Shown: piece by piece, positions 46,129 to 56,276 of the stretch
Layout: every line of letters starts with the position of its first letter
Position numbering within the stretch: the first letter of the stretch is position 1
Source of the DNA: CAVPCZ01 sp963702445
GTDB lineage: Bacteria; Bacteroidota; Ignavibacteria; UBA10030; UBA6906
Direction: 5' to 3'
Length of the DNA stretch: 64,000 bases
Assembly (NCBI GenBank): GCA_963702445.1
Contig: CAVPCZ010000004.1
Location: 1 to 64,000, forward strand
Position numbers and translations under genes: made by a program
Notes under the pieces: model-generated
Database searches by the model: none
Seen by the model: only the letters and a program-made list of their open reading frames with translations
Told to the model about the DNA's origin: nothing

Positions 46129-47212
46129 TCCCGACATCCTTTCGATCTCCGGAGCGCAGGAGATCATTGCACGCCCGGAACACTTGATCCACAGGGATGC
46201 TGGCCATGCACGTACAGGCAGTGGATCGGTCTCCTTCACACTCCTCGCAATCGGGGGGCTTTTCCGGCTCCAGCACCCGTTTCTTGTCCGTATACGGCCC
46301 CCATCTACCTGCGCTCATTGCCGTGTGCTGGGGATAGAGTCCCACCACGGGAATGCCCAGGGCGACGGCGAGATGGAGCGGCCCTGACGAATTGCCGACC
46401 ATGAGCGTGGAGGCCTCCAGCAGTGCTGTCAGTTCTTGAAGGGTGAGCGTTCCCGGAAACACAAGGGTGCCCGCCCCGGCCGCCGCCGCAACCTGTCTGG
46501 CCAGTGCGGCTTCCGCGGGTCCGCCGGTTACGCACACCCTGATTCCGGGGAGGGCTGCAAGCCTGGCCGAGAGCTGCCCGAACCGCTCGGGGGGCCAATC
46601 ACGGGCGGACCCTCCGCTCCCGGGATGCACGACGACTAGATGTCTTCCCCCCCTTTCCACCCCGGGTCCGATCATCGCCGTCACACGTTCTCGTGCACCC
46701 GGATCCACCCGGATATCGAACCGCGGGATCACTCCGCTGGCCGCGAAGTCCGGTTTCACCGCCCGGAGGAGCCTTAGATTGTATTCCAATTCATGGTAAC
46801 GCGCATCCTTACGATGGTCATACACACGCCTGTTGAAGAGAAACGAATACGGGCGATAACCCGTTCCCACCCGGTATTTGATTCCCGCACGATAGACCAT
46901 CCACGCCAGGCGGGGTGTGGGATGCACCACAAACGCGGTGTCAAACGCGCGCAGGCGGAGGGCACGAAGAAGTTCGGCAAATGGTACTTGCGACCCGTCG
47001 CGGTCGTACAGGAGAATCTCATCCAGGTGGGGGTTCCCCCGCACGATTTCTCCGGGATAGCGGCTCACGAGCATGGCCAGATAGGCACCCGGAAACCATG
47101 CCCGGAGGAGGGGCAGCATGGGGAGTGTGAGGATAACATCGCCAAGGCGGTCGGTGCGGACGACAAGAATCCGGCGGTGGTTACTCACAGACCTCTGCGC
47201 ATTCTGTATCAT
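46121..47212 (-). CDS. GT9 family glycosyltransferase (ADP-heptose:LPS heptosyltransferase-like)
   Basis: 363 residues, GT-B fold. The N-terminal motif ILVVRTDRLGDVILTLPML and the C-terminal donor site VVHPGSGGSARDWPPERFG, STLMVGNSSGPLHLAVALG and VVGLYPQ are typical of GT9 (WaaC/WaaF/RfaQ-like). A C-terminal Cys cluster (CEECEGDRSTACTC) may bind zinc or form disulfides and is uncommon. Likely role: adding a heptose or other sugar to LPS core. The protein starts ATG 47212. Confidence 0.88.
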   Translation of the reverse strand: MIQNAQRSVSNHRRILVVRTDRLGDVILTLPMLPLLRAWFPGAYLAMLVSRYPGEIVRGNPHLDEILLYDRDGSQVPFAELLRALRLRAFDTAFVVHPTPRLAWMVYRAGIKYRVGTGYRPYSFLFNRRVYDHRKDARYHELEYNLRLLRAVKPDFAASGVIPRFDIRVDPGARERVTAMIGPGVERGGRHLVVVHPGSGGSARDWPPERFGQLSARLAALPGIRVCVTGGPAEAALARQVAAAAGAGTLVFPGTLTLQELTALLEASTLMVGNSSGPLHLAVALGIPVVGLYPQHTAMSAGRWGPYTDKKRVLEPEKPPDCEECEGDRSTACTCMASIPVDQVFRACNDLLRSGDRKDVGNG

Positions 47213-47300
47213 CGTATAATATACCGCGGTTGCCGGTGAGATTCAACGCTGCCACCAACCCCGGCGTGGCGCCGCCCGTCCTGCCCGGATCGACGGCGGG

Positions 47301-49174
47301 TCATGGCGCCCCCACGCGCGTGCGAAGCTGCTGCTTTTCCCGCTGGAGGTCCAGGATCTCCTGCTGGTAGGCCGAGATCTTTTCACCACGGAGCTCGGCA
47401 TCCTTCATCCTGAGGTAGACGTCGGTGATGCGGCGTTCCAGCCCGCGGGACTTGAGCATCACGATGCAATCACGGGCAATAATCCAGGGATCGGGCGGAG
47501 GCGGATCCGAACCGGCGGCGCTCCACCCCTTGCTGAGTTCGTGGCGTTGCATGCTGAGCTCGCTGACCAGGCCCCGGACTCCGGGAGCCGGAAGTTCGCC
47601 GAGCAGTGTTCCGGCATCCCAGGGTTCACCGGCTTCCCAGCGCTTGCGGATGGTGTCCACGATTTCCCGCGAGGTGCCGTCCGTGAGCATGTCCGGTTCC
47701 AGGTGCTGAAACACGAATTCCGCCATCGGACCACCGTATTCCAGCAGGAGGCGGAGGAGATCGCGTTCCGGTGCGGGCAATGGGCCATCGGCGGCCTGCG
47801 GGGAATGCCCAGCGGGAGGGGCCGCAGGCCGCGGTTGACGATCGGGAGGACGTTCCGCGCGGAAGGTCGCCGTCCGCTTGCCGAGAACCCGCTCGAGTTC
47901 GCGTGCCAGCACGCTTTCGTAGACCTCATATTTCTCAGCCAGCCGTTTCAGAAAAACGTCCGCTTCAGTTCGTCGTTCACCCGGGCGACCGTCTCCACCA
48001 GCTGCCGGAGGGCCTGTGCTTTACCTTCGGGGGTTGAAAAGAGGCCTTCCGCCTGCAGCTGTTGAGCACGAAAGTCCAGGAAGCTCACCGCACCCTCCAG
48101 AAGGTCCTGAAAAGCCTTTGCCCCGTGTTTGCGGACAAAGGAATCCGGATCCTCGCCGGGAGGGAGCTCCGCAACACGGACATCCAGATCATGCTCCAGA
48201 ATCAGGTCGCCTCCGCGGAGCGTCGCCTTTGACCCGGCGGAATCGGCATCGTACACCAGCGTAATGCGCCTTGCATAGCGGGACAGCAGCTGAATCTGTT
48301 CCACGGTCAGGGCTGTTCCGCTCGAGGCAACCACATTCTCGAAGCCGGCCTGGAAGACGGTGATGAGATCGGCATATCCCTCGACGAGGAGAGCGAACTC
48401 CCGTTCCCGGATGGTTTCTTTGGCGAGGGAGAGTCCGTAGAGCACGCGGCTTTTGCTGTAGATGGGTGTTTCGGGCGAGTTGATATACTTGCCCAGCGGA
48501 TCGTCTTCACGGAGTTTCCGCGCTCCGAAGGCGATGGTGCGTCCGTTTGTGGAAAAGATCGGAAAGATCGCGCGGCCTCGGAAGCGATCGTAGTACCCGG
48601 AACCATCCTCCCGGCGTACCAGCAGTCCGGCTTTGTCCAGCAATGCCGGCTCGATGTTTTCCCGCCGGGCGAATCCCAGGAGATCATCCCAGGAATTCAT
48701 GGCGTAGCCCAAACCGAATTTCCGGATTGTGGATTCGGTGAAACCGCGGTGAAGGAAGTATTCGAGTGCGAGTTTTCCTTCGACGCTGTTCACCAGGTTG
48801 TCGTGAAAGTGGAGGCCCGCCAGGCGGGTCAGATCAAAGAGCTGTTCCTGTACGGTATTCCCCCCGTTTTCCGCGGAGCCTTCGGCCGGAAGGGCGATAC
48901 CGGCGCGTTCTGCGGCCACCCGCACCGCCTCGACGAACGAGAGTTTGTCCCTTTCCATCAGGAACGTAAAGACATTCCCCCCCACCCCGCACCCGAAGCA
49001 GTGGTACATCTGTTTGTCCGCACTGACCGTGAAGGACGGGGTTTTCTCCTGATGGAACGGACAGAGCCCGATATAGCTCTTCCCTCTCTTCCGCAACCGT
49101 ACCACGGCAGAGATGACATCCACAATATCCGTGGCGTTCCGGATTTCGTCAACCTTTTCATCGGGAATGCGCAT
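47301..49174 (-). CDS. dnaG: DNA primase DnaG (one frameshift)
   Basis: Synthesises RNA primers at the replication fork. The zinc-binding domain is at residues ~38-63 (GLCPFHQEKTPSF, MYHCFGCGVGGNVFTF). The RNA-polymerase core and TOPRIM motifs follow (GRAIFPIFSTNGRTIAFGAR, LLVEGYADLITVFQAG, ITLVYDADSAGSKATLRG). A Pro/Arg-rich linker and C-terminal helicase-interaction domain complete it (total about 624 residues). The frame breaks near 47944 (CTGAAGCGGACG; one A short), after which ADVFLKRLAEKYEVYES continues. As primase is essential, the shift is most likely an assembly error. Divergent from the response-regulator gene. Confidence 0.93.
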
Positions 49175-49331
49175 GCTGAGAATCTACGCAAAGGCGGTGT
49201 GAGAGGCAACCGCACCGCAGCTTGTACACGGCGGCTTGTGCACGGCGGTATGGAATCACTCCCTTGACATCTCTCCGGGGTTGGCGTATCTTAGAGCGCG
49301 CCACCCGGGGGATGCCAGGAAGGAAAGCCCT

Positions 49332-49687
49332 GTGAAGATCCTTGCTGTAGAAGATGAACCGGAGTATCTGGAGATGCTGCAGGACGTCATCCGCAGTGTC
49401 GGGCATCAGATCACCATCGCGCGGAACGGCGTGGAGGGCCTGGAGATTCTGGGCCGTGAGCACGTCGACGTCATTCTGTCCGATGTCACCATGCCCCTGA
49501 TGGACGGTCTCGAGTTTCATCGCCGGGTACGGGCGATGGAGGGGCACGGGAAACGCCGTTTATTTTTCTGACAGGTGTGACGGATATCGGGGCCGTCGCC
49601 GCCGAATGCAGGATTGACCGCGACCTGGTATTGCAGAAACCGTTTCCCGTGGATCATCTGATGAGGATTTTCGCGGGAAAGTCATAG
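49332..49687 (+). CDS. Single-domain response regulator (CheY-like, frameshifted)
   Basis: A receiver domain of about 118 residues after repair. GTG 49332 follows GGAAAG. Acidic pocket ILAVEDEPEY (~3-12), phospho-acceptor Asp in VILSDVTMPLMDG (~53), Thr in FIFLTGVTD and Lys in LVLQKPFP. The frame breaks at GGGAAACGCCG near 49552 (one A short); beyond it the sequence continues TPFIFLTG to the stop at 49687. There is no output domain, so it would act through protein contact. No histidine kinase is nearby. Confidence 0.75.
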
Positions 49688-49701
49688 GAGAAGTCATAAC
49701 A

Positions 49702-49746
49702 GAGCCGCCGGCTGGTGACGGGACCAGCCGGCGGCTCTTCTTTTAC
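49702..49746. terminator. Bidirectional rho-independent terminator
   Basis: A perfect 15-bp stem GAGCCGCCGGCTGGT/ACCAGCCGGCGGCTC (49702-49716, 49723-49737) with a 6-nt loop, then TTCTTTTAC. It separates the convergent response regulator and kamA genes. Confidence 0.9.
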
Positions 49747-49764
49747 GGGGGCACGCCTCGCGGG

Positions 49765-50912
49765 TTAAACCCTGGATTCGGCGTCCTTGTACTGGGCGTG
49801 TATGCGGGCGGGACGCTTCTTCTTGCGTGTATAGCGGCGCTCCACCGGAGCCGCGGGGATATTGGGTTGTTCTTCGACATCCGGGTAAGTATAGATGTCG
49901 TACTTGTAGTTGCGCAGGATAATCTCGTTCCCGTTGCGCCCGAGGACATACTGCGGCAGGAGAGGGATTTTGCCGCCTCCTCCCGGAGCATCGATCACGA
50001 AATGCGGGATGGCAAGTCCGGAGGTATGGCCGCGGAGTTTGTCCATGATATCCAGTCCCACGCTCACCGGTGTCCGGAAATGATTGGCGCCTTTGGTAAT
50101 GTCGGCCTGGTAGAGGTAATAGGGCCGGACGCGCATCACGAGCAGTTTCCGCATGAGTTCCAGCATCACATCCGGGATCGTCATTCACCCCCTTCATCAG
50201 CACGGCCTGGTTGCCGACGGGGACGCCGGCATCGGCGAGCATTTCGCATGCCCGTTTTGCTTCGGGGGTGCATTCCCAGGGGTGATTGAAGTGCGTATTG
50301 ATGTACACCGGATGGTATTTCTTGAGCATCTTGCAGAGCTTCGGTGTGATCCGCTGGGGCAGCACACACGGCATTTTCGTTCCAAGCCGGATGATTTCCA
50401 CGTGGGGAATATCGCGCAGGCCGGAAATGATCCGTTCCAGCATGAAGTCGGTCATCATCAGCGGATCGCCGCCCGGAGCAGATCACATCGCGCACTTCCG
50501 GGTGGGCGGCGATATAGTCGATTCCCCCCTGGATGTACTTCATGTTGATCTTGCTTGAATCCCCCACTTTCCGTTTGCGGGTACAGAACCGGCAGTACAT
50601 GGAACACTGGCTGGTGGTAAGGAACAGCACACGATCGGGGTACCGGTGGACGATGCTCGGCACGGGACTGTGGGAGTCCTCGGCGAGGGGATCTTCGGGC
50701 AGGCCGTCCACTTCAAGCTCTTTGGCGTCCGGAATGCACTGGAGCCAGATGGGATCACCGGGATACCGGATCAGGCTGAGGTAATACGGATTGATCCGGA
50801 TGTGGAAGAGCTTGTTCAGCCGTTCGGCCAGCTCACCGTTAAATCCAAACCGCTCGACGAGATCTTTGCCGCTGTCCACACTTTGGCGAAGCATATCCTG
50901 CCAGAGTTCCAT
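49765..50912 (-). CDS. kamA: Lysine 2,3-aminomutase family radical-SAM enzyme (two frameshifts)
   Basis: Converts L-lysine to L-beta-lysine, using S-adenosylmethionine, a [4Fe-4S] cluster and PLP. About 382 residues after repair. The cluster motif CSMYCRFCTRKR (Cys103, 107, 110) is followed by the PLP/AdoMet region GGDPLMMTDFMLERII (broken by an extra base near 50475), VYINTHFNHPWECTPEAKRA, GNQAVLMKGVND (second shift near 50190, one extra base in CCCGG) and PYYLYQADITKGANHFRTP. It is the last gene of a four-gene operon, nine bases after the GNAT gene. AGGAGG lies 13 bases upstream of ATG 50912. Lysine substrate is inferred; glutamate 2,3-aminomutases share the fold. Confidence 0.85.
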
Positions 50913-50921
50913 ACGTGCCTG

Positions 50922-51434
50922 TCATCCTCCTTGATGTGAGACAAGAACCTTGCCGTACACTACCAGATCATCGCCCGGGCGGTAGTAGTCCCGTATCCGC
51001 GCCAGCTCCGCATACTTCCGGGTCTGGTAGAACCTTCGTGTCAGGTCATAGCGGGATGTTGATGAGGTCTCCGCGATGATCAGTCGGCCGTTGTGCGAGC
51101 GGATGTACGCCGCGGCGTGCCGGTCAAGGGCGCTGCCGATTCCCTGTCCGTGGCGGAGCGGATCCACCGCAATCCAGTACAGATCAAACGTCCCGTCCGT
51201 TCCGGGTGTCGGGCCTATGCAGTAGTAACCGGCCGGCCCGTGGTGGTCGTACACGGCGATCACATAGTCCTGTTGTCCCGGAGTATCCAGGACGATGTCG
51301 ATCAGTTCCAGTGCGATGCCGATCTCATCGACGGTAAAGACCCGTGTGGCTTCGAGCAGCGTCTTGAGCGGGAGGCGGTCTTCGCGGCACAACGGACGGA
51401 TGACCGCCCCCTGGGGGAGTTCTAGCTGTTCCAT
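50922..51434 (-). CDS. GNAT family N-acetyltransferase
   Basis: 170 residues. The acetyl-CoA site is visible in IAVDPLRHGQGIGSALDRHA (R/Q-x-x-G-x-G/A pattern, ~91-110), preceded by the beta-bulge strand YWIAV and followed by IIAETSSTSRYDLTRRFYQ. Its start overlaps the stop of the upstream ATP-grasp gene by 13 bp and kamA starts nine bases after its stop. In the known ablA-ablB system an acetyltransferase N-acetylates beta-lysine to an osmolyte. This protein is shorter than AblB, so acetylation of beta-lysine or of a ligated product is a hypothesis. Confidence 0.8.
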   Translation of the reverse strand: MEQLELPQGAVIRPLCREDRLPLKTLLEATRVFTVDEIGIALELIDIVLDTPGQQDYVIAVYDHHGPAGYYCIGPTPGTDGTFDLYWIAVDPLRHGQGIGSALDRHAAAYIRSHNGRLIIAETSSTSRYDLTRRFYQTRKYAELARIRDYYRPGDDLVVYGKVLVSHQGG

Positions 51435-52543
51435 CGCTCCAGGGCCGACTCGACGATTTTGCCGATGGTGACGGGGAAGGAGTACCCGGCGGTGCGTGCC
51501 GAGCGTGCAAACCCCGCTTCATCGGATATATCAGGATTGGGGTTCACCTCCAGAACGTAGGCCCGGCCGTCGGGCGTCAGGCGGAAATCCACGCGCGCGT
51601 AGTCACGGCATCCGATCAGGTGGAAACACTCGAGCGCCGTGCGTTTCATTTCCGTTTCCTGTGCGGCGGTCAATTTCGCCGGACAGACCCCTTTCGTGCC
51701 GTCGTACGCCGCGGTGCCGTGCATCCATTTGGCTTCATAGCTCACGATTTTGTGTGCACCGGCGGGCAGGCCGGAGAAATCGATCTCCGATATCGGCAGC
51801 ACCTGCGGACGTCTGGAGCCGAGGATGGCGACGTTCAGCTCGCGTCCTTCGATGTACTCCTCCACGAGGGCGGGCTGGTCGAATTCATGATGGATGAAGC
51901 GGATGCGCTTCCGGAGTTCATTGATGTTGTTGACTATGGAGGCATTGCTGATGCCGACGCTTCCGTCCTCATGGGAGGGCTTCACGATAAGGGGATAGTT
52001 CATGCCTTCTTTGAGGACCAGGCGGTCGGTGACACGGAAGACCTGGTATCCCGGCGTACGTATGCCGTGGGAGTTCAGAATCTCCTTCACGCGGGGTTTG
52101 TTCAGCGCCGTACCGAGTGCGAGCGGACCGGCCCCGGTGTACGGAATTTTCATCAATTCGTACAGTCCGGCGACATTCATTTCCTGCAGTGATTCGTTTT
52201 CGACGCATTCCACGATATTGAAGATCAGATCGGGTTTTTGAACACGAAGGTACTCGATAAGGCGCAGGATATCGCTATCGACATTGAAAATCGTGGTTCT
52301 GTAGCCCAGTGTGTCGAGGGCCTCTTTTATATCCTGCATCTCTTCCATCACGCCCACCTCGGAGAGATCCACATTGGGCGCCAATTCCGCAATTTTTTCA
52401 TGCGGGAGAACGCGTCCCGGTTTGCGGGTTACTATTGCGGGGCCTTCACGCAGCTGGCCTGTTTCGGTGATGTAGTTGCGCACATCTGCACCGCCCGCAA
52501 CGGGTTCGTTAAAAAGTATTGCTATTCGCAGTTTTCTTGCCAT
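51422..52543 (-). CDS. ATP-grasp ligase, D-alanine-D-alanine-ligase-like (copy 2)
   Basis: 373 residues. The N-terminal domain MARKLRIAILFNEPVAGG is followed by NIVECVENESLQEMNVAGL (substrate loop), ATP-grasp strands YPLIVKPSHEDGSVGISNAS and PALVEEYIEGRELNVAIL, and the metal site ARVDFRLTPDGRAYVLEVNPNP with DISDEAG. It matches Ddl in layout but EVNPNPD replaces the usual ExNTxPG. Paralogous to the gene just upstream, ten bases apart. It likely forms an amide bond between an amino acid carboxylate and an amine. Cell-wall ligase activity is not assumed, since two copies sit with lysine aminomutase and an acetyltransferase. Confidence 0.85.
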   Translation of the reverse strand: MARKLRIAILFNEPVAGGADVRNYITETGQLREGPAIVTRKPGRVLPHEKIAELAPNVDLSEVGVMEEMQDIKEALDTLGYRTTIFNVDSDILRLIEYLRVQKPDLIFNIVECVENESLQEMNVAGLYELMKIPYTGAGPLALGTALNKPRVKEILNSHGIRTPGYQVFRVTDRLVLKEGMNYPLIVKPSHEDGSVGISNASIVNNINELRKRIRFIHHEFDQPALVEEYIEGRELNVAILGSRRPQVLPISEIDFSGLPAGAHKIVSYEAKWMHGTAAYDGTKGVCPAKLTAAQETEMKRTALECFHLIGCRDYARVDFRLTPDGRAYVLEVNPNPDISDEAGFARSARTAGYSFPVTIGKIVESALERWNS

Positions 52544-52553
52544 TTGGGTTCCG

Positions 52554-53710
52554 TTATTGTGCCAGAACGCCGGGGGTAGCGCTCGACACAACAGGCACGC
52601 CGCACCGGGTCATCGCGATGTCCAGCACCGCGTTGATCAACGCGGCATACGAGAGTCCTGCTGCGCGGGCGGCTTTGGGAAAACAGGAATTGTCCTCCGG
52701 CCTCGGCAGAATGCCCGGCAGAGGATTAATCTCAATGATGTTGGGAACACCGGCGGCATCCAGTCGCACGTCGATGCGGGACCAGTCACGGCACCGGAGC
52801 ACCCGGTACGTCCGCCGGCAGACCGAGGCGATGGCCTCCGCGAGCGTCTTCTCCAGCACGGCCGGGCACGTGAAGATCTCCAGCGGGTTATCCGACCGGT
52901 CCCACACCCACTTCGCCTCGTAGGAGTAGATGGGGTTCATCCCGGACGGGAGCGCGTCAAAGCGGATCTCCACGATCGGCAGCACGCGAAGATCATCCCC
53001 GTTGCCCAGCATCGCCACCGTGAACTCCCTGCCGGGAAGGAACTCCTCCACCAGCGCCGGTTCATGGTACGTGTCCAGGATCGTCCGCACCTCGCGTTCG
53101 AGATCGTCAGGATTCCGCACAACACACGAGTTGTAGATCCCCTTGCTCGATCCTTCGTGCAGTGGTTTGACCATCGACGGGAAACGGACGCGTGTTTCGT
53201 CAAACGCCTCCATGCTGTCAATCACCGCAAACGGGGCCGTCGGGATCCGGTGGTATGCCAGGATCTCCTTCGTACGCGCCTTGTCCAGACACAACGCGAG
53301 AGTCAGCGGGTCGGAGCCGAGGTAGGGTAACCGCAGGAGTTCAAGGATCGCCGGCATATGCGCTTCGCGCGAGACGCCGTACAACCCCTCCGCCATATTG
53401 AAGACAAAGTCCGGACGCAGACGGCGCAACTGCTCGTACGCGTCTTCCGTGGCTTCCACCAGGGTGACGGCATACCGCTCCGCAATCGCATCGCGGACGG
53501 CATGGACGGTGTCCATGGTGTCCCACTCTGCATACAGATCATTGGCGCGCGGGGTGCCCGAAGAGAAATCTGGTGAGGATTCGGGGGAGGACTCTGCTGT
53601 CGATGAAGCTTCCGCCTTGGCATTGAAGACGAGTGCTACCGTCGTTGATGATGCGGAATGCTGTTGTACCGAAGGTACCAGAACTTCTCCGAGTCGTGAG
53701 ACAGGAACAT
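52554..53710 (-). CDS. ATP-grasp ligase, D-alanine-D-alanine-ligase-like (copy 1), start frameshifted
   Basis: First gene of the operon, about 385 residues. A frame open from ~53700 contains VALVFNAKAEASSTAE, the substrate loop FNMAEGLYGVSREAHMP, SMVKPLHEGSSKGIYNSC, VEEFLPGREFTVAMLG and the metal site IDVRLDAAGVPNIIEINPLPG. ATG 53710 is the only plausible start after the promoter, but lies one frame off; a single missing T in ATGTTCC would join them. The next internal start, ATG 53516, would remove the first strand of the fold. The EINPLPG motif is closer to Ddl than the second copy's, so the two probably have different acceptors. Confidence 0.78.
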
Positions 53711-53720
53711 TGTGTGAGCT

Positions 53721-53748
53721 AATATACGCATTTTGAGGTGTGTGTCAA
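53721..53748 (-). promoter_or_regulatory. Sigma70-like promoter of the ATP-grasp/kamA operon
   Basis: Minus-strand TTGACA (53748-53743) and TATATT (53726-53721) with a 16-bp spacer; transcription would start near 53714, just before ATG 53710. A near-consensus pair upstream of a tight operon. Confidence 0.6.
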
Positions 53749-53764
53749 GAAAAAAATGCGTTTT

Positions 53765-55984
53765 TCAGCCGGTGTGCAACAATGTCATCTCCTCGGCGAA
53801 GCGGGACCGGAGGTGGTCGGCAAGCGCGCGATGTTCCTCCCGGCGGAGTTGCGGGTCGTTCGCGACCAGCGCGAAGGCATCCTGACGTGCCGACGCGAGC
53901 AATGCTCCGTCGGTGACGATGTTCGCCACTCTGAACTCCGGCACGCCGCTCTGACGCGTGCCGAAGAAGTCGCCGGGTCCGCGCAGCTCGAGATCCACCT
54001 CCGCGATGACGAACCCGTCGGTGGTGCGCACCATGGTGGAGAGCCGCCGCTCGGCGGTCCGCTGCTGATCCAGCGCGCTCTGCGACGTCTGCGCTTCGCG
54101 CCGCCGCGGCATCACCCAGCGTTCGGTGAGCAGAAGGCAGTACGACTGTTCGCTCCCCCGCCCCACGCGTCCGCGCAGCTGATGGAGCTGCGATAACCCG
54201 AAGCGCTCCGCGTTCTCGATGACCATCACCGTCGCGTTGGGAATATCAATCCCCACTTCGATCACCGTCGTGGCCACCAGGATGTCCAGCTCACGCTCCT
54301 TGAACCTCCGCATGACCTCTTCCTTTTCCTCCCCCGTCATCCGGCCGTGCAACAGGCCCAGACGCAACGAGGGAAAAACCATCTGCTGCAGCTGCTCGAA
54401 GTGCACGGTGGCGGCTTTCAGCGTCAGCTTCTCTGACTCTTCGATAAGCGGATACACGAAGTAGACCTGCCGTCCCGCGGCCACCTGCGTGCGGACAAAG
54501 GCGTACACGGACTCTTTCTGATCCTCATACCTGATCACCGTCGTGATAGGACGCCGTCCGCCCGGAAGCTCATCGATCACCGAGACGTCGAGATCGCCGT
54601 AGAGCGTGAGCGAAAGCGTCCGCGGGATGGGTGTCGCGGTCATCACGAGCACATCGGGACTCTCGCCCTTCGCACGCAGCTGTGCGCGCTGCATCACGCC
54701 GAACCGGTGCTGCTCATCGATCACCAGCAGCCCCAGACGCGAAAAGACCACCTCTTCCTCAAGCAATGCGTGCGTGCCCACGACAATCTGCGCGGTGCCC
54801 TGCCGGATATCCTCGAGCACGTCGCGCCGGAGCCTGGATTTCTGGGCACCCACGAGCAGACGGTGCGACACCGGCACCGGGCCCAGCAATGCCGCGATGG
54901 TCCGGAAATGCTGTTCGGCCAGAATTTCCGTCGGCGCCAGAAATGCCGCCTGATATCCGTTTTCCACCGCCACCAGCATCGCGATCACCGCCACGACGGT
55001 CTTGCCGCTTCCCACGTCGCCCTGCAGCAGGCGGTTCATCGGTTTTCCGGCGTTCATGTCGTTCAGGATTTCTTTCACGACCCGTGTCTGCGCGCGCGTG
55101 AGCACATACGGGAGCGCGTCGACGAGCTGCCGCGCCAGCCGGCTCTGTACGTTAAAGGATATGCCGCGCGACTCCCGTTGCTGCACCTGCCGCCGCAGCG
55201 CAAGTTTCACCTGGAACTCGAACAGCTCGCCGTACTTGAGCCTCCGCAGCCCCTCCGCAATATCCGGACCCGCTGCGGGAAAATGCGCGGCACGCATTGC
55301 GGCGGCAAGCGGCAGGAAGTTGTACGATGCGCGAATGTCCGCGGGGAGCGGATCCACGATGCGGTCGGCATGCTCACGCAGCACGGAGCCCAGCAGGCGG
55401 CGGAATCCACCGCTGTCAAGTCCCAGACGCGACAACTCCTGGGAGGACGGGTAGAGGGGAATCAATCCCCCGGTATGCAATGTGCGCAGGGTGTCCCTGC
55501 TGAGCGCTTCCCCCTCCCCTTCGGACGCGAGCCAGTCCACGTCGGGGTGGACGATCTGGACGATGCTGCCGTATGCGGTGGGCTGTCCCGACACGGCCAG
55601 CGTATCTCCCACATGAAAGCGGGTCTTCCAGTACTGGACGCCGCCGAACCAGAGACATTGCATCGATCCGGTCTCATCCGCCAGCACGAGCATAAGACGG
55701 GCCCTGCGGCCGATCCCCATCACCCGGAACGACCGTACCTCCCCCACCACCGTCACCTCGCGCCGGATCTCCAGCTCACCGGGAGACGGAGGCATTTCCA
55801 GACGCGAATGGAGTTGCGCGATGGTGACCATGGACGTGCGATCCAGATACCTCCGGGGCACATAGAGAAGCAGGTCACCCACGGTGGTGACCCCCAGCTT
55901 CTTCAGCGCCTCAGCCTTTCTGGGTCCCACGCCCTTGAGAAACTGCACCGGACGGGAGAGCAGCGTGCGGTCGAATGCCGTCAT
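53765..55984 (-). CDS. recG: ATP-dependent DNA helicase RecG
   Basis: A 739-residue superfamily-2 helicase that remodels stalled forks and Holliday junctions. An N-terminal wedge/OB domain (LKGVGPRKAEALKKLGV and VVGEVRSFRVMG) is followed by Walker A GDVGSGKTVVAV (~320), the DEQH box VIDEQHRFGV, motif III MTATPIPRTLSL, motif V TVIEVGIDIPNAT and motif VI QLRGRVGRG. The C-terminal TRG region follows (RGPGDFFGTRQSG). Intact. Its stop precedes the promoter of the ATP-grasp operon by 17 bp; it starts divergently from the DedA gene. Confidence 0.95.
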   Translation of the reverse strand: MTAFDRTLLSRPVQFLKGVGPRKAEALKKLGVTTVGDLLLYVPRRYLDRTSMVTIAQLHSRLEMPPSPGELEIRREVTVVGEVRSFRVMGIGRRARLMLVLADETGSMQCLWFGGVQYWKTRFHVGDTLAVSGQPTAYGSIVQIVHPDVDWLASEGEGEALSRDTLRTLHTGGLIPLYPSSQELSRLGLDSGGFRRLLGSVLREHADRIVDPLPADIRASYNFLPLAAAMRAAHFPAAGPDIAEGLRRLKYGELFEFQVKLALRRQVQQRESRGISFNVQSRLARQLVDALPYVLTRAQTRVVKEILNDMNAGKPMNRLLQGDVGSGKTVVAVIAMLVAVENGYQAAFLAPTEILAEQHFRTIAALLGPVPVSHRLLVGAQKSRLRRDVLEDIRQGTAQIVVGTHALLEEEVVFSRLGLLVIDEQHRFGVMQRAQLRAKGESPDVLVMTATPIPRTLSLTLYGDLDVSVIDELPGGRRPITTVIRYEDQKESVYAFVRTQVAAGRQVYFVYPLIEESEKLTLKAATVHFEQLQQMVFPSLRLGLLHGRMTGEEKEEVMRRFKERELDILVATTVIEVGIDIPNATVMVIENAERFGLSQLHQLRGRVGRGSEQSYCLLLTERWVMPRRREAQTSQSALDQQRTAERRLSTMVRTTDGFVIAEVDLELRGPGDFFGTRQSGVPEFRVANIVTDGALLASARQDAFALVANDPQLRREEHRALADHLRSRFAEEMTLLHTG

Positions 55985-56276
55985 GCCGGCCGCCGCGGCA
56001 CGAGGCCGGTGATCGCCTTGACGCGGGATGTGAAAGCAGTGTGGACGACAAGTTGCGTCCGGGGGGGATCAAAGGGGCCGGGGTCAGTCATGAACATTCC
56101 GGATGGGAAAGATTCGTGTGTGGCAAGATACGATGGCGGGACGAGACTCGCAACCGGAGTACGGCTCGCACAGCGGGGCACTTGTACGGCAACGCTCGTG
56201 CGCCAGGGCACTTTCCAGTTGTCTCTTTGCGCGAAAGGTCGTATCTTGTCAGGAATTCTTTCATTGACGGGGTCCC

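Noticed and set aside
50922..51434. Calling the acetyltransferase AblB
   Set aside because: It is about 100 residues shorter than typical AblB and shows only general GNAT motifs.
51422..53710. Both ATP-grasp proteins as cell-wall D-Ala-D-Ala ligases (ddl)
   Set aside because: Context with lysine aminomutase and an acetyltransferase, duplicated copies and a changed metal-site motif in one copy make a dedicated pathway likelier; no murein genes are adjacent.
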